The notes below the pieces were generated by a model. It made no database searches. It was given only the letters and a program-made list of their open reading frames with translations, and was not told the origin of the DNA. 64,000 nt of DNA from Novosphingobium sp. IK01 (GTDB lineage: Bacteria > Pseudomonadota > Alphaproteobacteria > Sphingomonadales > Sphingomonadaceae), in contig NZ_BTFW01000001.1 of the NCBI RefSeq assembly GCF_033242265.1, positions 1,834,501-1,898,500 of the forward strand, written 5' to 3'. Each line of letters starts with the position of its first letter. Position 1 is the stretch's first letter. Shown here in pieces: positions 23,360 through 31,754 of the stretch. The translations under genes were made by a program, and so were the position numbers.

Positions 23360-24712
23360 ATGGAATTTCCAGGCATGCCTGACATGAGCACGATTCGTTT
23401 CCAAGGGCTCAGACCCACAATACATTCGGCATTTCCCCCTGCCTCACCCCGGTTGCGTTCACAACTGCCGGTCATTGGCCTCTGCCTGCTGATCACCTTC
23501 AACGTCGCCATCCCCAAGGGCGGTATCAAGGTGTCCGATCTCCCGCTTACCTGGGGCTATCTGTTGCTGCTCGCGATGACCCCGTTTGCCGGAATTGGAT
23601 TGCTGGGTCGTCGCAACATCTCGCATGCGCCGCTGATACAGGCCTTCGCCTGTTTCCTGCCAGCCGCCGTGCTGATCATGGCCAAGGCCTTTCTCTACCA
23701 CCTGCCGACGCAAGTCTGGGCAGTCTACATGACCGTCTTCGGCGTGCTGACAAGCGCGATCCTGATCACGCTGGCGCCTTATCTTGAAGACGTTCCTGCC
23801 GAAACGCTGGGCACATTCCTGCGCTATGCAATGCGTTTCACGGTACTCTGGGGCCTCATGAACTTCGTTCTGCATATCGTGACAGGCCTGTTCATCGAGA
23901 TTCCCTATGTCACCGTCAACGCCGCCGATGTGGGCGAGATCTTCAGCAAGATGAACAATCGCAGTGGCATGATGAAGCTGGTCTCCACGTTCAACAACGG
24001 CAACATCTATGGCGTGTGCATGGTGATCATGACGCCGATGTACCTGTTGTTCGAAAAAAACCGCATCTTCACAGGTCTTCTGTTCGTGGCCTTGGTCTGC
24101 ACGCTCAGCCGCACGGTATGGTTCGGCATGGTGGGTATGGGGCTGCTGATGATCCTGGGCGGACAGATCCGCTTGGCCAATCCGCTCGTCTGGCTGGGCC
24201 TGGCTGCGGGGATACTGGGCGTGATCGCCCTGATGCCGATGATGGGCTGGACACCCGACAAACTCGTCGACACCAACCTGGGCGGGCGTTCGGCCTATTT
24301 CGACACCTTCGATTTCACCCTGCTTGGTGCAGATCACATGCGGGTGCCCGAAATGGTCTATTTCGGCTTCGCACAAAGCTTCGGCATGCTGGGCATGCTC
24401 TTCCCGCTCGCCGCGATGGCCTTTGCCCCGGCCTATGCGCTGCTGAACTGGGCCACCCTCTCCCCCTTGCGCCGCGCCGCGGCCATCGGCGCGGCCAGCT
24501 ATCTGATCGCCGCACTCATTGACGGCGCTTTCATCCTGCCGCCCACGTTCGTCCTGTTCCTGTTTGCTTCGGCCATGGTCTACCGGCGCGGCCTCCATCC
24601 CGATGCGCGCCTACCCATGGGACCGGCTATCAGCCTTGACCGGCTCCATCCCACGCTCCTGCAACCGGTCATGGCCGGGCGGCTGGCCTCGAGCAGGCTC
24701 CCCGTTCAGTGA
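23360..24712 (+). CDS. Putative polysaccharide polymerase (Wzy-like)
   Basis: The 450-residue protein has about eleven hydrophobic segments beginning near residue 37 (LPVIGLCLLITFNVAIP) and a large central loop (residues 165-205). No sharp family signature is visible, which is usual for Wzy polymerases. ATG 23384 is an alternative start. It overlaps the next gene by four bases (GTGA), so translation is coupled to the glycosyltransferase. Role as the Wzy for the repeat unit is inferred from topology and from the Wzx, Wzz/BY-kinase and Wza-type partners nearby. Confidence 0.65.
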   Translation: MEFPGMPDMSTIRFQGLRPTIHSAFPPASPRLRSQLPVIGLCLLITFNVAIPKGGIKVSDLPLTWGYLLLLAMTPFAGIGLLGRRNISHAPLIQAFACFLPAAVLIMAKAFLYHLPTQVWAVYMTVFGVLTSAILITLAPYLEDVPAETLGTFLRYAMRFTVLWGLMNFVLHIVTGLFIEIPYVTVNAADVGEIFSKMNNRSGMMKLVSTFNNGNIYGVCMVIMTPMYLLFEKNRIFTGLLFVALVCTLSRTVWFGMVGMGLLMILGGQIRLANPLVWLGLAAGILGVIALMPMMGWTPDKLVDTNLGGRSAYFDTFDFTLLGADHMRVPEMVYFGFAQSFGMLGMLFPLAAMAFAPAYALLNWATLSPLRRAAAIGAASYLIAALIDGAFILPPTFVLFLFASAMVYRRGLHPDARLPMGPAISLDRLHPTLLQPVMAGRLASSRLPVQ

Positions 24713-25860
24713 CCCTGCCCGAGGCTGCCAGCGCCGGTACGACACGCCCACCCGATGCTCTCAAGGTACTCCATATCGCGCAGATGCTGCCCGGAGGCAT
24801 CATCTCGTACATCGAGGAACTGTTGCCCACGCAAATGGCCCAGTTCGGGGCTGAAAACATCATGGCCCTCGTCGCGACCAAGGATGCAGAACTGCTTTCA
24901 ACGATGGCCCCCGGAACGGTTCACACCTTTCCCAAGAGTGGTCGCTCGCTGCGCGAGCTCTATCGGTTCGCCCGCCGGGCTCTTGCCGTCGTGCGCGCCG
25001 AACGCCCCGATATCGTTCATCTTCATAGCACTTTTGCGGGGCTGTTGCGCCCCGTACTCATGCTGTTGTCTGGCAAATCTCGTCCGGCCATCGTCTATTG
25101 CGCCCATGGCTGGGCCTTCAACATGCGCACGGAATGCTGGAGGCGATACATCTATGCCATGGTCGAGAGGGTACTGGCCCATTTTTGCGACCACATCATT
25201 TGTATTTCCGCCTTCGAATATCGCAGCGCCCTGGCGCGGGGGATCTCTCCCTCGCACATGACGATGATCGAGAATGCGATCACCAGCCAGCCCCAGTCGC
25301 CCGGCAAGGCCCCGTTTCGCGCCAGTGCAGGAATCAACCTGCTGTTTATCGGTCGCTTCGACAAACAGAAGGGGTTCGACATCGCCGAGGCGGCCATGGC
25401 ACAGTTGAACGACGTGCCTGTCACGCTTCATGCCGTGGGCGGGTTCGTGGTCAATGGCACTGATATCGTACAACGGCAGTGCAAGACCCTGCCCAACATC
25501 GTCCACTATGGCTGGCATGATCGCCGGGTCGTCTACGATTTCATTGAGCAGGCCGATGCACTGGTGATCCCCTCGCGCTGGGAAGGCTTCGGCATCGCCG
25601 CGATCGAGGCCATGCGCCAGGGCAAGCCGGTAATTGCCGCCGATGTCGATGCCCTGCCCGAAATCGTCATCGACGGAGTGACCGGGATCATCGTCCCGCC
25701 CGAAGATCCCGATGCCCTGGCCCATGCCATTCGCGGTCTCGACCGTGCAACCCTGGCACGACTGGGGCGCGCGGCCCGGACACACTTTCTCGAATGCTTC
25801 ACCAGCGAGCGGCTGAACCGCGAAATTCTCGATACCTATCGGATGCTGCGCAAGGGCTGA
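24709..25860 (+). CDS. Glycosyltransferase family 4 protein
   Basis: The 383-residue GT-B glycosyltransferase has the N-terminal acceptor domain opening with VLHIAQMLPGG (residue 20) and the family-4 donor domain with LLFIGRFDKQKGFD near residue 210 and the C-terminal E-x7-E motif in SRWEGFGIAAIEAMRQGKP (residues 290-310). It should add one sugar of the repeat unit on the cytoplasmic side. The start GTG 24709 overlaps the stop of the preceding gene. The donor sugar cannot be told from sequence; GDP-mannose is one option given the manC gene nearby. Confidence 0.9.
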   Translation: MTLPEAASAGTTRPPDALKVLHIAQMLPGGIISYIEELLPTQMAQFGAENIMALVATKDAELLSTMAPGTVHTFPKSGRSLRELYRFARRALAVVRAERPDIVHLHSTFAGLLRPVLMLLSGKSRPAIVYCAHGWAFNMRTECWRRYIYAMVERVLAHFCDHIICISAFEYRSALARGISPSHMTMIENAITSQPQSPGKAPFRASAGINLLFIGRFDKQKGFDIAEAAMAQLNDVPVTLHAVGGFVVNGTDIVQRQCKTLPNIVHYGWHDRRVVYDFIEQADALVIPSRWEGFGIAAIEAMRQGKPVIAADVDALPEIVIDGVTGIIVPPEDPDALAHAIRGLDRATLARLGRAARTHFLECFTSERLNREILDTYRMLRKG

Positions 25861-25874
25861 CCACGCTGTCGGTA

Positions 25875-26849
25875 TCAGTCCCCCGCCCGCTCGGCAAAGA
25901 AGGCGCGCAAGGCCGCTTCATCAGCCGCCACATCGACCGGATTGTCCGCCCAGCCTCGCAAGACCCGGCTGATCCGGCGCTGCCCGAACAGGTCGGCCAC
26001 GAACAGCGAAGCCCCGAAAGCCCCCAGATCGAGCAGCGCAGTAGAAACAGGGGCAAGGAAAGCGCGATAACCATGAGCCTGGGCATGGGGGGCTATGCCA
26101 TGCGGTTCGGGCGCCAGGGTCACGCCTGCGCCCCCCTCCCCGACAATCGACGCCAGCAGAGCCGGAAGCGCAGCCTTATCCTCGCGTGGGTGGGGCAAAT
26201 AGCGTACCGGCCAGGGGGAAACCCCGGCAATCGCGGCAAGCCCGCGCGTCCATACCGCGCGGGAAATCAGACGATCCTCCACCAGCGGCGAACCGATCAC
26301 CAGAACCTGCTCTTCAGGCGCGGCCAGAACCGGACTGGCCAGTGTCAGATTGCGGGCCGCAAACCGGTCGCGCACCAGCATCCCGCCACGGTCGGCCCGC
26401 CGCACGAGCGCCCCGCGCGGATAGAACCCGGCCAGGATCTGCACACAGCCACGCGCCGCATACCAGAGCGGAGTGGTCAGATCGACATAGTGGGAGAGGC
26501 CTTCCTCCCATAATTCGACCTTGCCGCGATACCAGGCAAGGATCGAGCGTTCGAGCGGCTCGCCCTCCAGAAACAGGATCAGCCGCCCGATGCCCAGGGC
26601 TTCGACGCGCTTGCGCACATCCCTGTAATACTGCCGGTTGGCACGCACGTTGCGCACAAACCGCAAGGGATGGGGATCGAGCCGCGCCTCGCGCCCCAGG
26701 AACAGGCCCCGCCCCGGAAAAGCAGCCTCAATAACACCAGCCAGTCGTTCATCACGAAACAGGACAATATCGATGCCCGGTTCGTTTTCCTGCAAGAGTC
26801 CCAGATGCAGACTCGAACGCACCAGCGCAGCGTTCATGCCTATTTTCAT
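25875..26849 (-). CDS. Sialyltransferase-like (GT52/polysialyltransferase clan) protein
   Basis: The 324-residue protein starts at ATG 26849 behind a strong GGAGG; the frame opens 16 codons earlier without a site. A central acidic motif LWEEGLSHYVD (near residue 118) and the later YLPHPREDK (near residue 220) match the D/E-D/E-G and HP motifs of bacterial sialyltransferases of GT38/GT52/GT80 type, and a Ser/Thr motif (APVSTALLDLG) follows near residue 270. It lies divergent to the nonulosonate synthase and CMP-nonulosonate synthetase genes, so transfer of a nonulosonic acid is a good hypothesis. Family assignment is by motif only. Confidence 0.65.
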   Translation of the reverse strand: MKIGMNAALVRSSLHLGLLQENEPGIDIVLFRDERLAGVIEAAFPGRGLFLGREARLDPHPLRFVRNVRANRQYYRDVRKRVEALGIGRLILFLEGEPLERSILAWYRGKVELWEEGLSHYVDLTTPLWYAARGCVQILAGFYPRGALVRRADRGGMLVRDRFAARNLTLASPVLAAPEEQVLVIGSPLVEDRLISRAVWTRGLAAIAGVSPWPVRYLPHPREDKAALPALLASIVGEGGAGVTLAPEPHGIAPHAQAHGYRAFLAPVSTALLDLGAFGASLFVADLFGQRRISRVLRGWADNPVDVAADEAALRAFFAERAGD

Positions 26850-27160
26850 ACGGAAACCCCCTCCTTTTCTCACACGAAACTGCCCGTCTTTCTCCACCGC
26901 AAACTTTATTTATCGCAGGAAGCCCTTGCCGGTAAAATATGCGATGCCTAGAGTTCCATTCAAACTTATTGTGCATTTTTCACGCATTTCTTGGCAATTG
27001 ACTCCTCAGCACGCGATCACAGAACAAATATAAAATCTCAGGGCGCTTTGTTGATGAATGCATCTGGTCTTGTACAACAGCAATATCGTTTCAGGCCGGG
27101 ATGGAAGGATTCGGGTTTGCGAAAAGGGAAAAATTCCGAATTTTCAAGAAGGCCGGTTGC

Positions 27161-29434
27161 ATGATCATCGACCGCAGCACGGCGGCCTATCGTGTCTTTG
27201 CCGAAGACACGATTCTCGTCGGCCTCCAGAAGATCTCGGCCAACAAGGCCGGCTTCGTCATCGTGGTCAGCGAGAGCGGGCGCGTGGTCGGCACGGTGAC
27301 CGATGGCGACATTCGCCGCTGGATGGCCGCGGCCACCCTGATCGACGTGAACCTGCCGATCCAGGCCATCGCCAACACCGCCTTCACCCAGTTGCCGTTC
27401 CAGACCCCGCGCGACCAGATCGCGGGCAGGCTCGATTCCAAGGTCCGCTTCATCCCGCTGGTCGACGAATACCAGCACCTGATTGCCATCGCGCGTCAGG
27501 GCGAGGCCGAATTTGCCATCGACGGGCGCCTGATCGGGCCGGGCCACCCCAGCTACATCATCGCCGAAATCGGCAACAACCATAACGGCGATGTCGAACT
27601 GGGCCGCCGCCTGATCGATCTGGCCGCACAGGCCGGGGCCGATTGCGCCAAGTTCCAGATGCGCGACATGGCCAGCCTCTATGCCGCGCAGGGCAACCCG
27701 GACGATGCCAGCCAGGATCTGGGCGCACAGTATACGCTCGACCTGCTGGCCCGCTTCAACCTGGGCGTGGACGACCTCTACCGCCTGTTCGACCATTGCC
27801 TCGCGCGCGGGATGACCCCGCTGTGCACCCCCTGGGACGAAGCCTCGCTGCGCGCGCTCGAAGCCTATGGCATGGCCGGCTACAAGGTCGCCTCGGCCGA
27901 TTTCACCAACCACGACCTGCTCACCGCGATGGCCCGCACGGCCAAGCCGCTGATCGCCTCGACCGGCATGTCGAGCGAGGCCGAGATCATCGCCTCGGTC
28001 GCCCTGCTGCGTCAGGAAGGCGCCTCGTTCGCCCTGCTGCACTGCAATTCGACTTATCCCGCGCCCTACAAGGACGTGAATCTGGCCTACATGAACCGGC
28101 TGAAGGAACTGGGCGATTGCCCGGTCGGCTATTCGGGCCACGAACGCGGCTGGTTCGTGCCGGTGGCCGCCATCGCGCTGGGCGCCAGCGTGATCGAAAA
28201 GCATTTCACCGTGGACCGCGCGATGGAAGGCAACGACCACCGCGTCTCGCTGCTGCCCGACGAACTGCGCGCCATGGTCGAGGCGATCCGCGCCACCGAA
28301 CAATCGATGGGCACCGCCGCCGAGCGCGAGGTGACGCAAGGCGAGATGATGAACCGCGAGGTTCTGGCCAAGAGCCTTCATGCCGCGACCGACATCGCGC
28401 CCGGCACGGTGATCACCCATGCCCATATCCTCGTGCGCAGCCCCGGACAGGGCCTTCAGCCCAACCAGCGCGAGGCCCTCGTCGGCCGCACGGCCACCCG
28501 CGCGATCAGGGCGGGAACGCCGTTCTTCCCCACCGATATCGAGGATCGCCGGATCGAACCGCGCGCCTTTGCCTTCGCGCGCCCGTGGGGCATTCCGGTC
28601 CGCTATCACGACTATCGCGCGATGCTCGACCTCGCGCCGCTGCCGTTCCTCGAATATCACCTTTCCTACAAGGACATGGACGAAGACCTGCGCACCTGGT
28701 TCGATGCCCCGCTGCCGATTTCCTTTGCCGTCCATGCCCCCGAACTTTTCGCCGGGGACCACGTGCTCGATCTGGCTTCTCCCGACGAAGCCTATCGCGC
28801 CCATTCGATTGCCCAGCTCCAGCGCGTGATCGATGTCACCCGCGCGCTCAAGCCATGGCATCAGGGGCCCGAGCGCCCGGTCATCGTCACCAACATGGGC
28901 GGGTTCAACGCCAAGGGCTTCCTCCCGCGCGAGGAACGCGCAGCCCTCTATGACCGCATCGTCGACAGCCTGTCGCGGCTCGACAGCGCAGGCGTGGAGA
29001 TCATTCCCCAGACGATGCCGCCCTTCCCGTGGCATTTCGGCGGGCAGAGCCACCACAACCTGTTCATGGACCCCGACGAGATCGTCGCCTTCTGCATGGC
29101 CAACGACATGCGCGTGTGCCTCGATCTTTCGCACTCGCAACTGGCGTGCAACCACTTCGGCTGGTCAATGAGCGAATTCTGCCGCAAGGTCGGGCGCTAT
29201 GCCGCGCACCTCCATGTCGTCGATGCCAAGGGCGTCGATGGCGAAGGGCTGCAAATCGGCGAGGGGCACATGGACTTTGCCGCGCTGGCGCAAATCCTCG
29301 ACGAGACCTGCCCGCAGGCCTCGTTCATCCCCGAGATCTGGCAGGGCCACAAGAACGGGGGCGCGGGCTTCTGGCAGGCGCTCGACGCGCTCGAACCGTG
29401 GTTCGGCAGCGCCTCCCCCGCGCAGCAGGCCTGA
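27161..29434 (+). CDS. Nonulosonate synthase fusion: CBS-NeuB-SAF-TIM barrel
   Basis: The 757-residue protein is modular. Residues 1-115 are a CBS-pair nucleotidyl-binding-like region (GRVVGTVTDGDIRRWM). Residues 125-375 are a NeuB aldolase barrel (SYIIAEIGNNHNGD, KFQMRDM, ALLHCNSTYPAP, GYSGHERG, EKHFT). Residues 390-455 are a SAF antifreeze-like domain. Residues 470-750 form a second TIM barrel of the sugar-phosphate isomerase/epimerase type (VVDAKGVDGEG, FIPEIWQGH). NeuB condenses phosphoenolpyruvate with a ManNAc-like sugar to give sialic, pseudaminic or legionaminic acid; the substrate is unknown here. An upstream ATG at 27101 would add 20 residues. Confidence 0.9.
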   Translation: MIIDRSTAAYRVFAEDTILVGLQKISANKAGFVIVVSESGRVVGTVTDGDIRRWMAAATLIDVNLPIQAIANTAFTQLPFQTPRDQIAGRLDSKVRFIPLVDEYQHLIAIARQGEAEFAIDGRLIGPGHPSYIIAEIGNNHNGDVELGRRLIDLAAQAGADCAKFQMRDMASLYAAQGNPDDASQDLGAQYTLDLLARFNLGVDDLYRLFDHCLARGMTPLCTPWDEASLRALEAYGMAGYKVASADFTNHDLLTAMARTAKPLIASTGMSSEAEIIASVALLRQEGASFALLHCNSTYPAPYKDVNLAYMNRLKELGDCPVGYSGHERGWFVPVAAIALGASVIEKHFTVDRAMEGNDHRVSLLPDELRAMVEAIRATEQSMGTAAEREVTQGEMMNREVLAKSLHAATDIAPGTVITHAHILVRSPGQGLQPNQREALVGRTATRAIRAGTPFFPTDIEDRRIEPRAFAFARPWGIPVRYHDYRAMLDLAPLPFLEYHLSYKDMDEDLRTWFDAPLPISFAVHAPELFAGDHVLDLASPDEAYRAHSIAQLQRVIDVTRALKPWHQGPERPVIVTNMGGFNAKGFLPREERAALYDRIVDSLSRLDSAGVEIIPQTMPPFPWHFGGQSHHNLFMDPDEIVAFCMANDMRVCLDLSHSQLACNHFGWSMSEFCRKVGRYAAHLHVVDAKGVDGEGLQIGEGHMDFAALAQILDETCPQASFIPEIWQGHKNGGAGFWQALDALEPWFGSASPAQQA

Positions 29435-29439
29435 TCCCG

Positions 29440-30225
29440 ATGACCGATCTGGCGTCTCTGATCGTGCCGGGGCTGGCCTATGGGCTGACGCTAGGCCGGG
29501 GCGGCTCGCAGGGGCTTCCCGGCAAGAACGTTCGGCCATTGGGCGGGCATCCGCTGATCGCGTGGTCAGTGGCGGCTGGCCGCCTCGCGCAAGGGGTCGC
29601 GCGGGTGCTCTGCTCGACCGACGACGACGCCATTGCCCAAGCCGCGAGGATCGCCGGGGCCGACGTGCCCTTCCTGCGCCCCGCCGCCTTTGCCACCAGC
29701 GCCGCGACCGACCTCGACGTGTTCACCCATGCGGTCGAATGGCTGGCGCAGGCCGAGGGGCGCCTGCCCGAATTCTTCGTGCAACTGCGCCCCACCCAGC
29801 CCTTTCGCGAGGCGGGCTGGATCGACGAGGCGCTCGCCCGGATGAAGGCGGACCCGGCAATCACCTGCATCCGCACGATCGCGCCCGCGCCGCACACGCC
29901 CTACAAGATGTGGCTCGCCGATGACGCGCAGCGGCTCTCCCCGCTGCTCACCCTGCCGGGCGTTGCCGAACCGTTCAACATGCCGCGCCAGTCGCTCCCT
30001 ACGGTCTACTGGCACACCGGCCAGCTCGACGTGATCCGCACGCGCACATTGCTGCAAGGCTCGATGACCGGCGAGCATATCGAGGGGCTGACCGTCCCCA
30101 TCGAAAGCGCCGCCGACATCGACACCCTGCTCGACTTCCAGATTACCGAACTGCGCTTTGCCGAGCAGATGCCCGCCGCCCTGATCGACTGGCTGGCCCA
30201 GCAAACACCCCGCACATTCCTTTAG
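29440..30225 (+). CDS. CMP-nonulosonate (CMP-sialic acid) synthetase
   Basis: The 261-residue cytidylyltransferase has the nucleotide-binding start LGRGGSQGLPGKNVRPLGG, the STDDDAIAQAA and LRPTQPFR motifs and a C-terminal IESAADIDT with the metal-binding Asp. It activates a nonulosonic acid with CTP. It starts five bases after the NeuB fusion stop, so the two are co-translated. Together with the sialyltransferase-like gene this gives synthesis, activation and transfer, though no gene making the hexosamine precursor is in the window. Confidence 0.9.
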   Translation: MTDLASLIVPGLAYGLTLGRGGSQGLPGKNVRPLGGHPLIAWSVAAGRLAQGVARVLCSTDDDAIAQAARIAGADVPFLRPAAFATSAATDLDVFTHAVEWLAQAEGRLPEFFVQLRPTQPFREAGWIDEALARMKADPAITCIRTIAPAPHTPYKMWLADDAQRLSPLLTLPGVAEPFNMPRQSLPTVYWHTGQLDVIRTRTLLQGSMTGEHIEGLTVPIESAADIDTLLDFQITELRFAEQMPAALIDWLAQQTPRTFL

Positions 30226-30389
30226 AGCCCGACCCAAAAGTCCTTCGGGTCGGTTTGGCGGGTCTTTTGCGCCACCACGGCGTCGGCTGTTCGCCACGAT
30301 GCTTCCAGCATCGCTGGGCTCTCAGCCTCCTTGTGGTGACCCAAAATCCCTCGCCAAACCTCCGTCGTCCGACTTTTGGGTCGGGCTCT
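30224..30389. terminator. Large imperfect inverted repeat, bidirectional terminator-like
   Basis: Arms of about 57 bases begin with identical 19-base sequences (AGAGCCCGACCCAAAAGTC and its complement) and contain a second matching block (GGTTTGGCG). The repeat fills the gap between the convergent cytidylyltransferase and flippase genes and touches both stop codons. It may work as a bidirectional terminator or be a small non-autonomous repeat (MITE-like). Confidence 0.7.
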
Positions 30390-31747
30390 TAGTCCGAAAC
30401 AGTCTTGCGCCTTTCAAACACGGCGAAGATGTCGAGCGCCATGCCGAACCGGCGGCGGACCATGAATGCCAGCAGGCTGTTCCACGCAAACTGCCCCAGA
30501 ACAGCCCCAATCGCCGCGCCCACATGCCCCACCAAAGGCACCAGCGCCAGACATGTGACGAGGTTGATCCCCAGCCCCACCACCACGCCCCTGAGCGCGT
30601 CCCGCTCATGGCCGGTCATGGTCAGGACCATCGGGACCGGCCCGGTCATCGTATTGATAACATAGCCCAGACACATGATCAGCATCGCCCGATAGGCCTC
30701 GTCGAAGCCGGGAACCAGCAGCCCCAACAGCCAGTGCCCGGCCACGCAATAGGCCAGAGTGACCGAGATCGAGAGCGCGCAGGCGACATACGTCGTGCGC
30801 AAGGCAGCGCGGCGGAAGCCCTCCATGTCCCCCTTGCGATACATCTCGGCCAGAATCGGCCCGAGCGGCAACTGGATCACATTGAGCGCGATCGCGGCGA
30901 ACAGGGCAAAACGCCGGGCAATATCGAGCAGGCCCACTTCTGCATTGCTGGACAGTGCCGCCGTCACCACCAGTGGCACCTGCTCGTTGGCCACGAACAT
31001 CAATTGCCCCACCCCCAGCACCATGGCCGCGTGAGCCCAGGCCCGGCGTGTCTGGCGCGAAGGCAGGGCCGCCTGCCCCGTCGCACCGCGCGCCACGCGC
31101 CGGCGTACCGCCAGCGCGCCCAGTGGCCAGACCAGCACCAGCCCGGCCACAAACGTCGCGATCCCCAGCGTGGCACTGGGCCTGAACATCACAAGCAGAA
31201 CGAGGAACAGGCCCAGATTGAGCACCGGAGGCAGAATTAGCTGGAACACCTGCCCCTGCGACACCCTGCCCAGCCCCCGCAACGAGCCCTGAACCAGCCG
31301 CAGATGTGCCGTCATCGCAATGCCCACTGCCTCGAACAGGATCGTACTGGCCAGCCCCTGCCCCCTGAAGGCCTGGTATGCCAGCGAAACAGGCACAAAC
31401 AGCAAGAGCATAAGCCCCGTCGTTCGCCAGACCGCACGCGGCAGGGTATGGGCCAGAGCAGCCTCCTGCGCGACATCGCCGGCAGCCCGCGCCGCCACGA
31501 ATTCACGCGTGGCGAGCATGTCGTAGCCCAGGCTGCACATCGGCGCGAACAACGTGACATGGGCCACCACGGTGGCATAATCGCCATATCCGGCAGGCCC
31601 GAGCAAATGACCGAACAGGAATGCCGTTCCGAGCGTAACCCCCAGACGCAGCACCCAGACCCCGCCAGAGCCCAGAACCCCGCGCAAAAGCCGCGCCATC
31701 GGCCCGTTCCCGGACATCCATCCCGCCGCCAATCGCCCGACCGCCAT
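30389..31747 (-). CDS. Wzx-type polysaccharide flippase
   Basis: The 452-residue protein has 12-14 hydrophobic segments in the MATE/Wzx pattern, beginning with GVWVLRLGVTLGTAFLFGHLLGP split by charged turns. It should flip the undecaprenyl-linked repeat unit across the inner membrane. ATG 31747 lies seven bases after the stop of the TPR gene with GGGTAGG as ribosome-binding site; the frame's longer opening would overlap that gene by 44 bases. The C-terminus is short and basic (RRRFGMALDIFAVFERRK). Confidence 0.85.
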   Translation of the reverse strand: MAVGRLAAGWMSGNGPMARLLRGVLGSGGVWVLRLGVTLGTAFLFGHLLGPAGYGDYATVVAHVTLFAPMCSLGYDMLATREFVAARAAGDVAQEAALAHTLPRAVWRTTGLMLLLFVPVSLAYQAFRGQGLASTILFEAVGIAMTAHLRLVQGSLRGLGRVSQGQVFQLILPPVLNLGLFLVLLVMFRPSATLGIATFVAGLVLVWPLGALAVRRRVARGATGQAALPSRQTRRAWAHAAMVLGVGQLMFVANEQVPLVVTAALSSNAEVGLLDIARRFALFAAIALNVIQLPLGPILAEMYRKGDMEGFRRAALRTTYVACALSISVTLAYCVAGHWLLGLLVPGFDEAYRAMLIMCLGYVINTMTGPVPMVLTMTGHERDALRGVVVGLGINLVTCLALVPLVGHVGAAIGAVLGQFAWNSLLAFMVRRRFGMALDIFAVFERRKTVSD

Positions 31748-31754
31748 GCGGCGC

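Noticed and set aside
27038..29155. A 705-codon minus-strand frame opposite the NeuB fusion
   Set aside because: It is antisense shadow of the fusion gene, with biased composition and no motif.
30299..31240. A plus-strand frame opposite the flippase gene
   Set aside because: It starts in the inverted repeat and is antisense to a membrane protein with clear helices.
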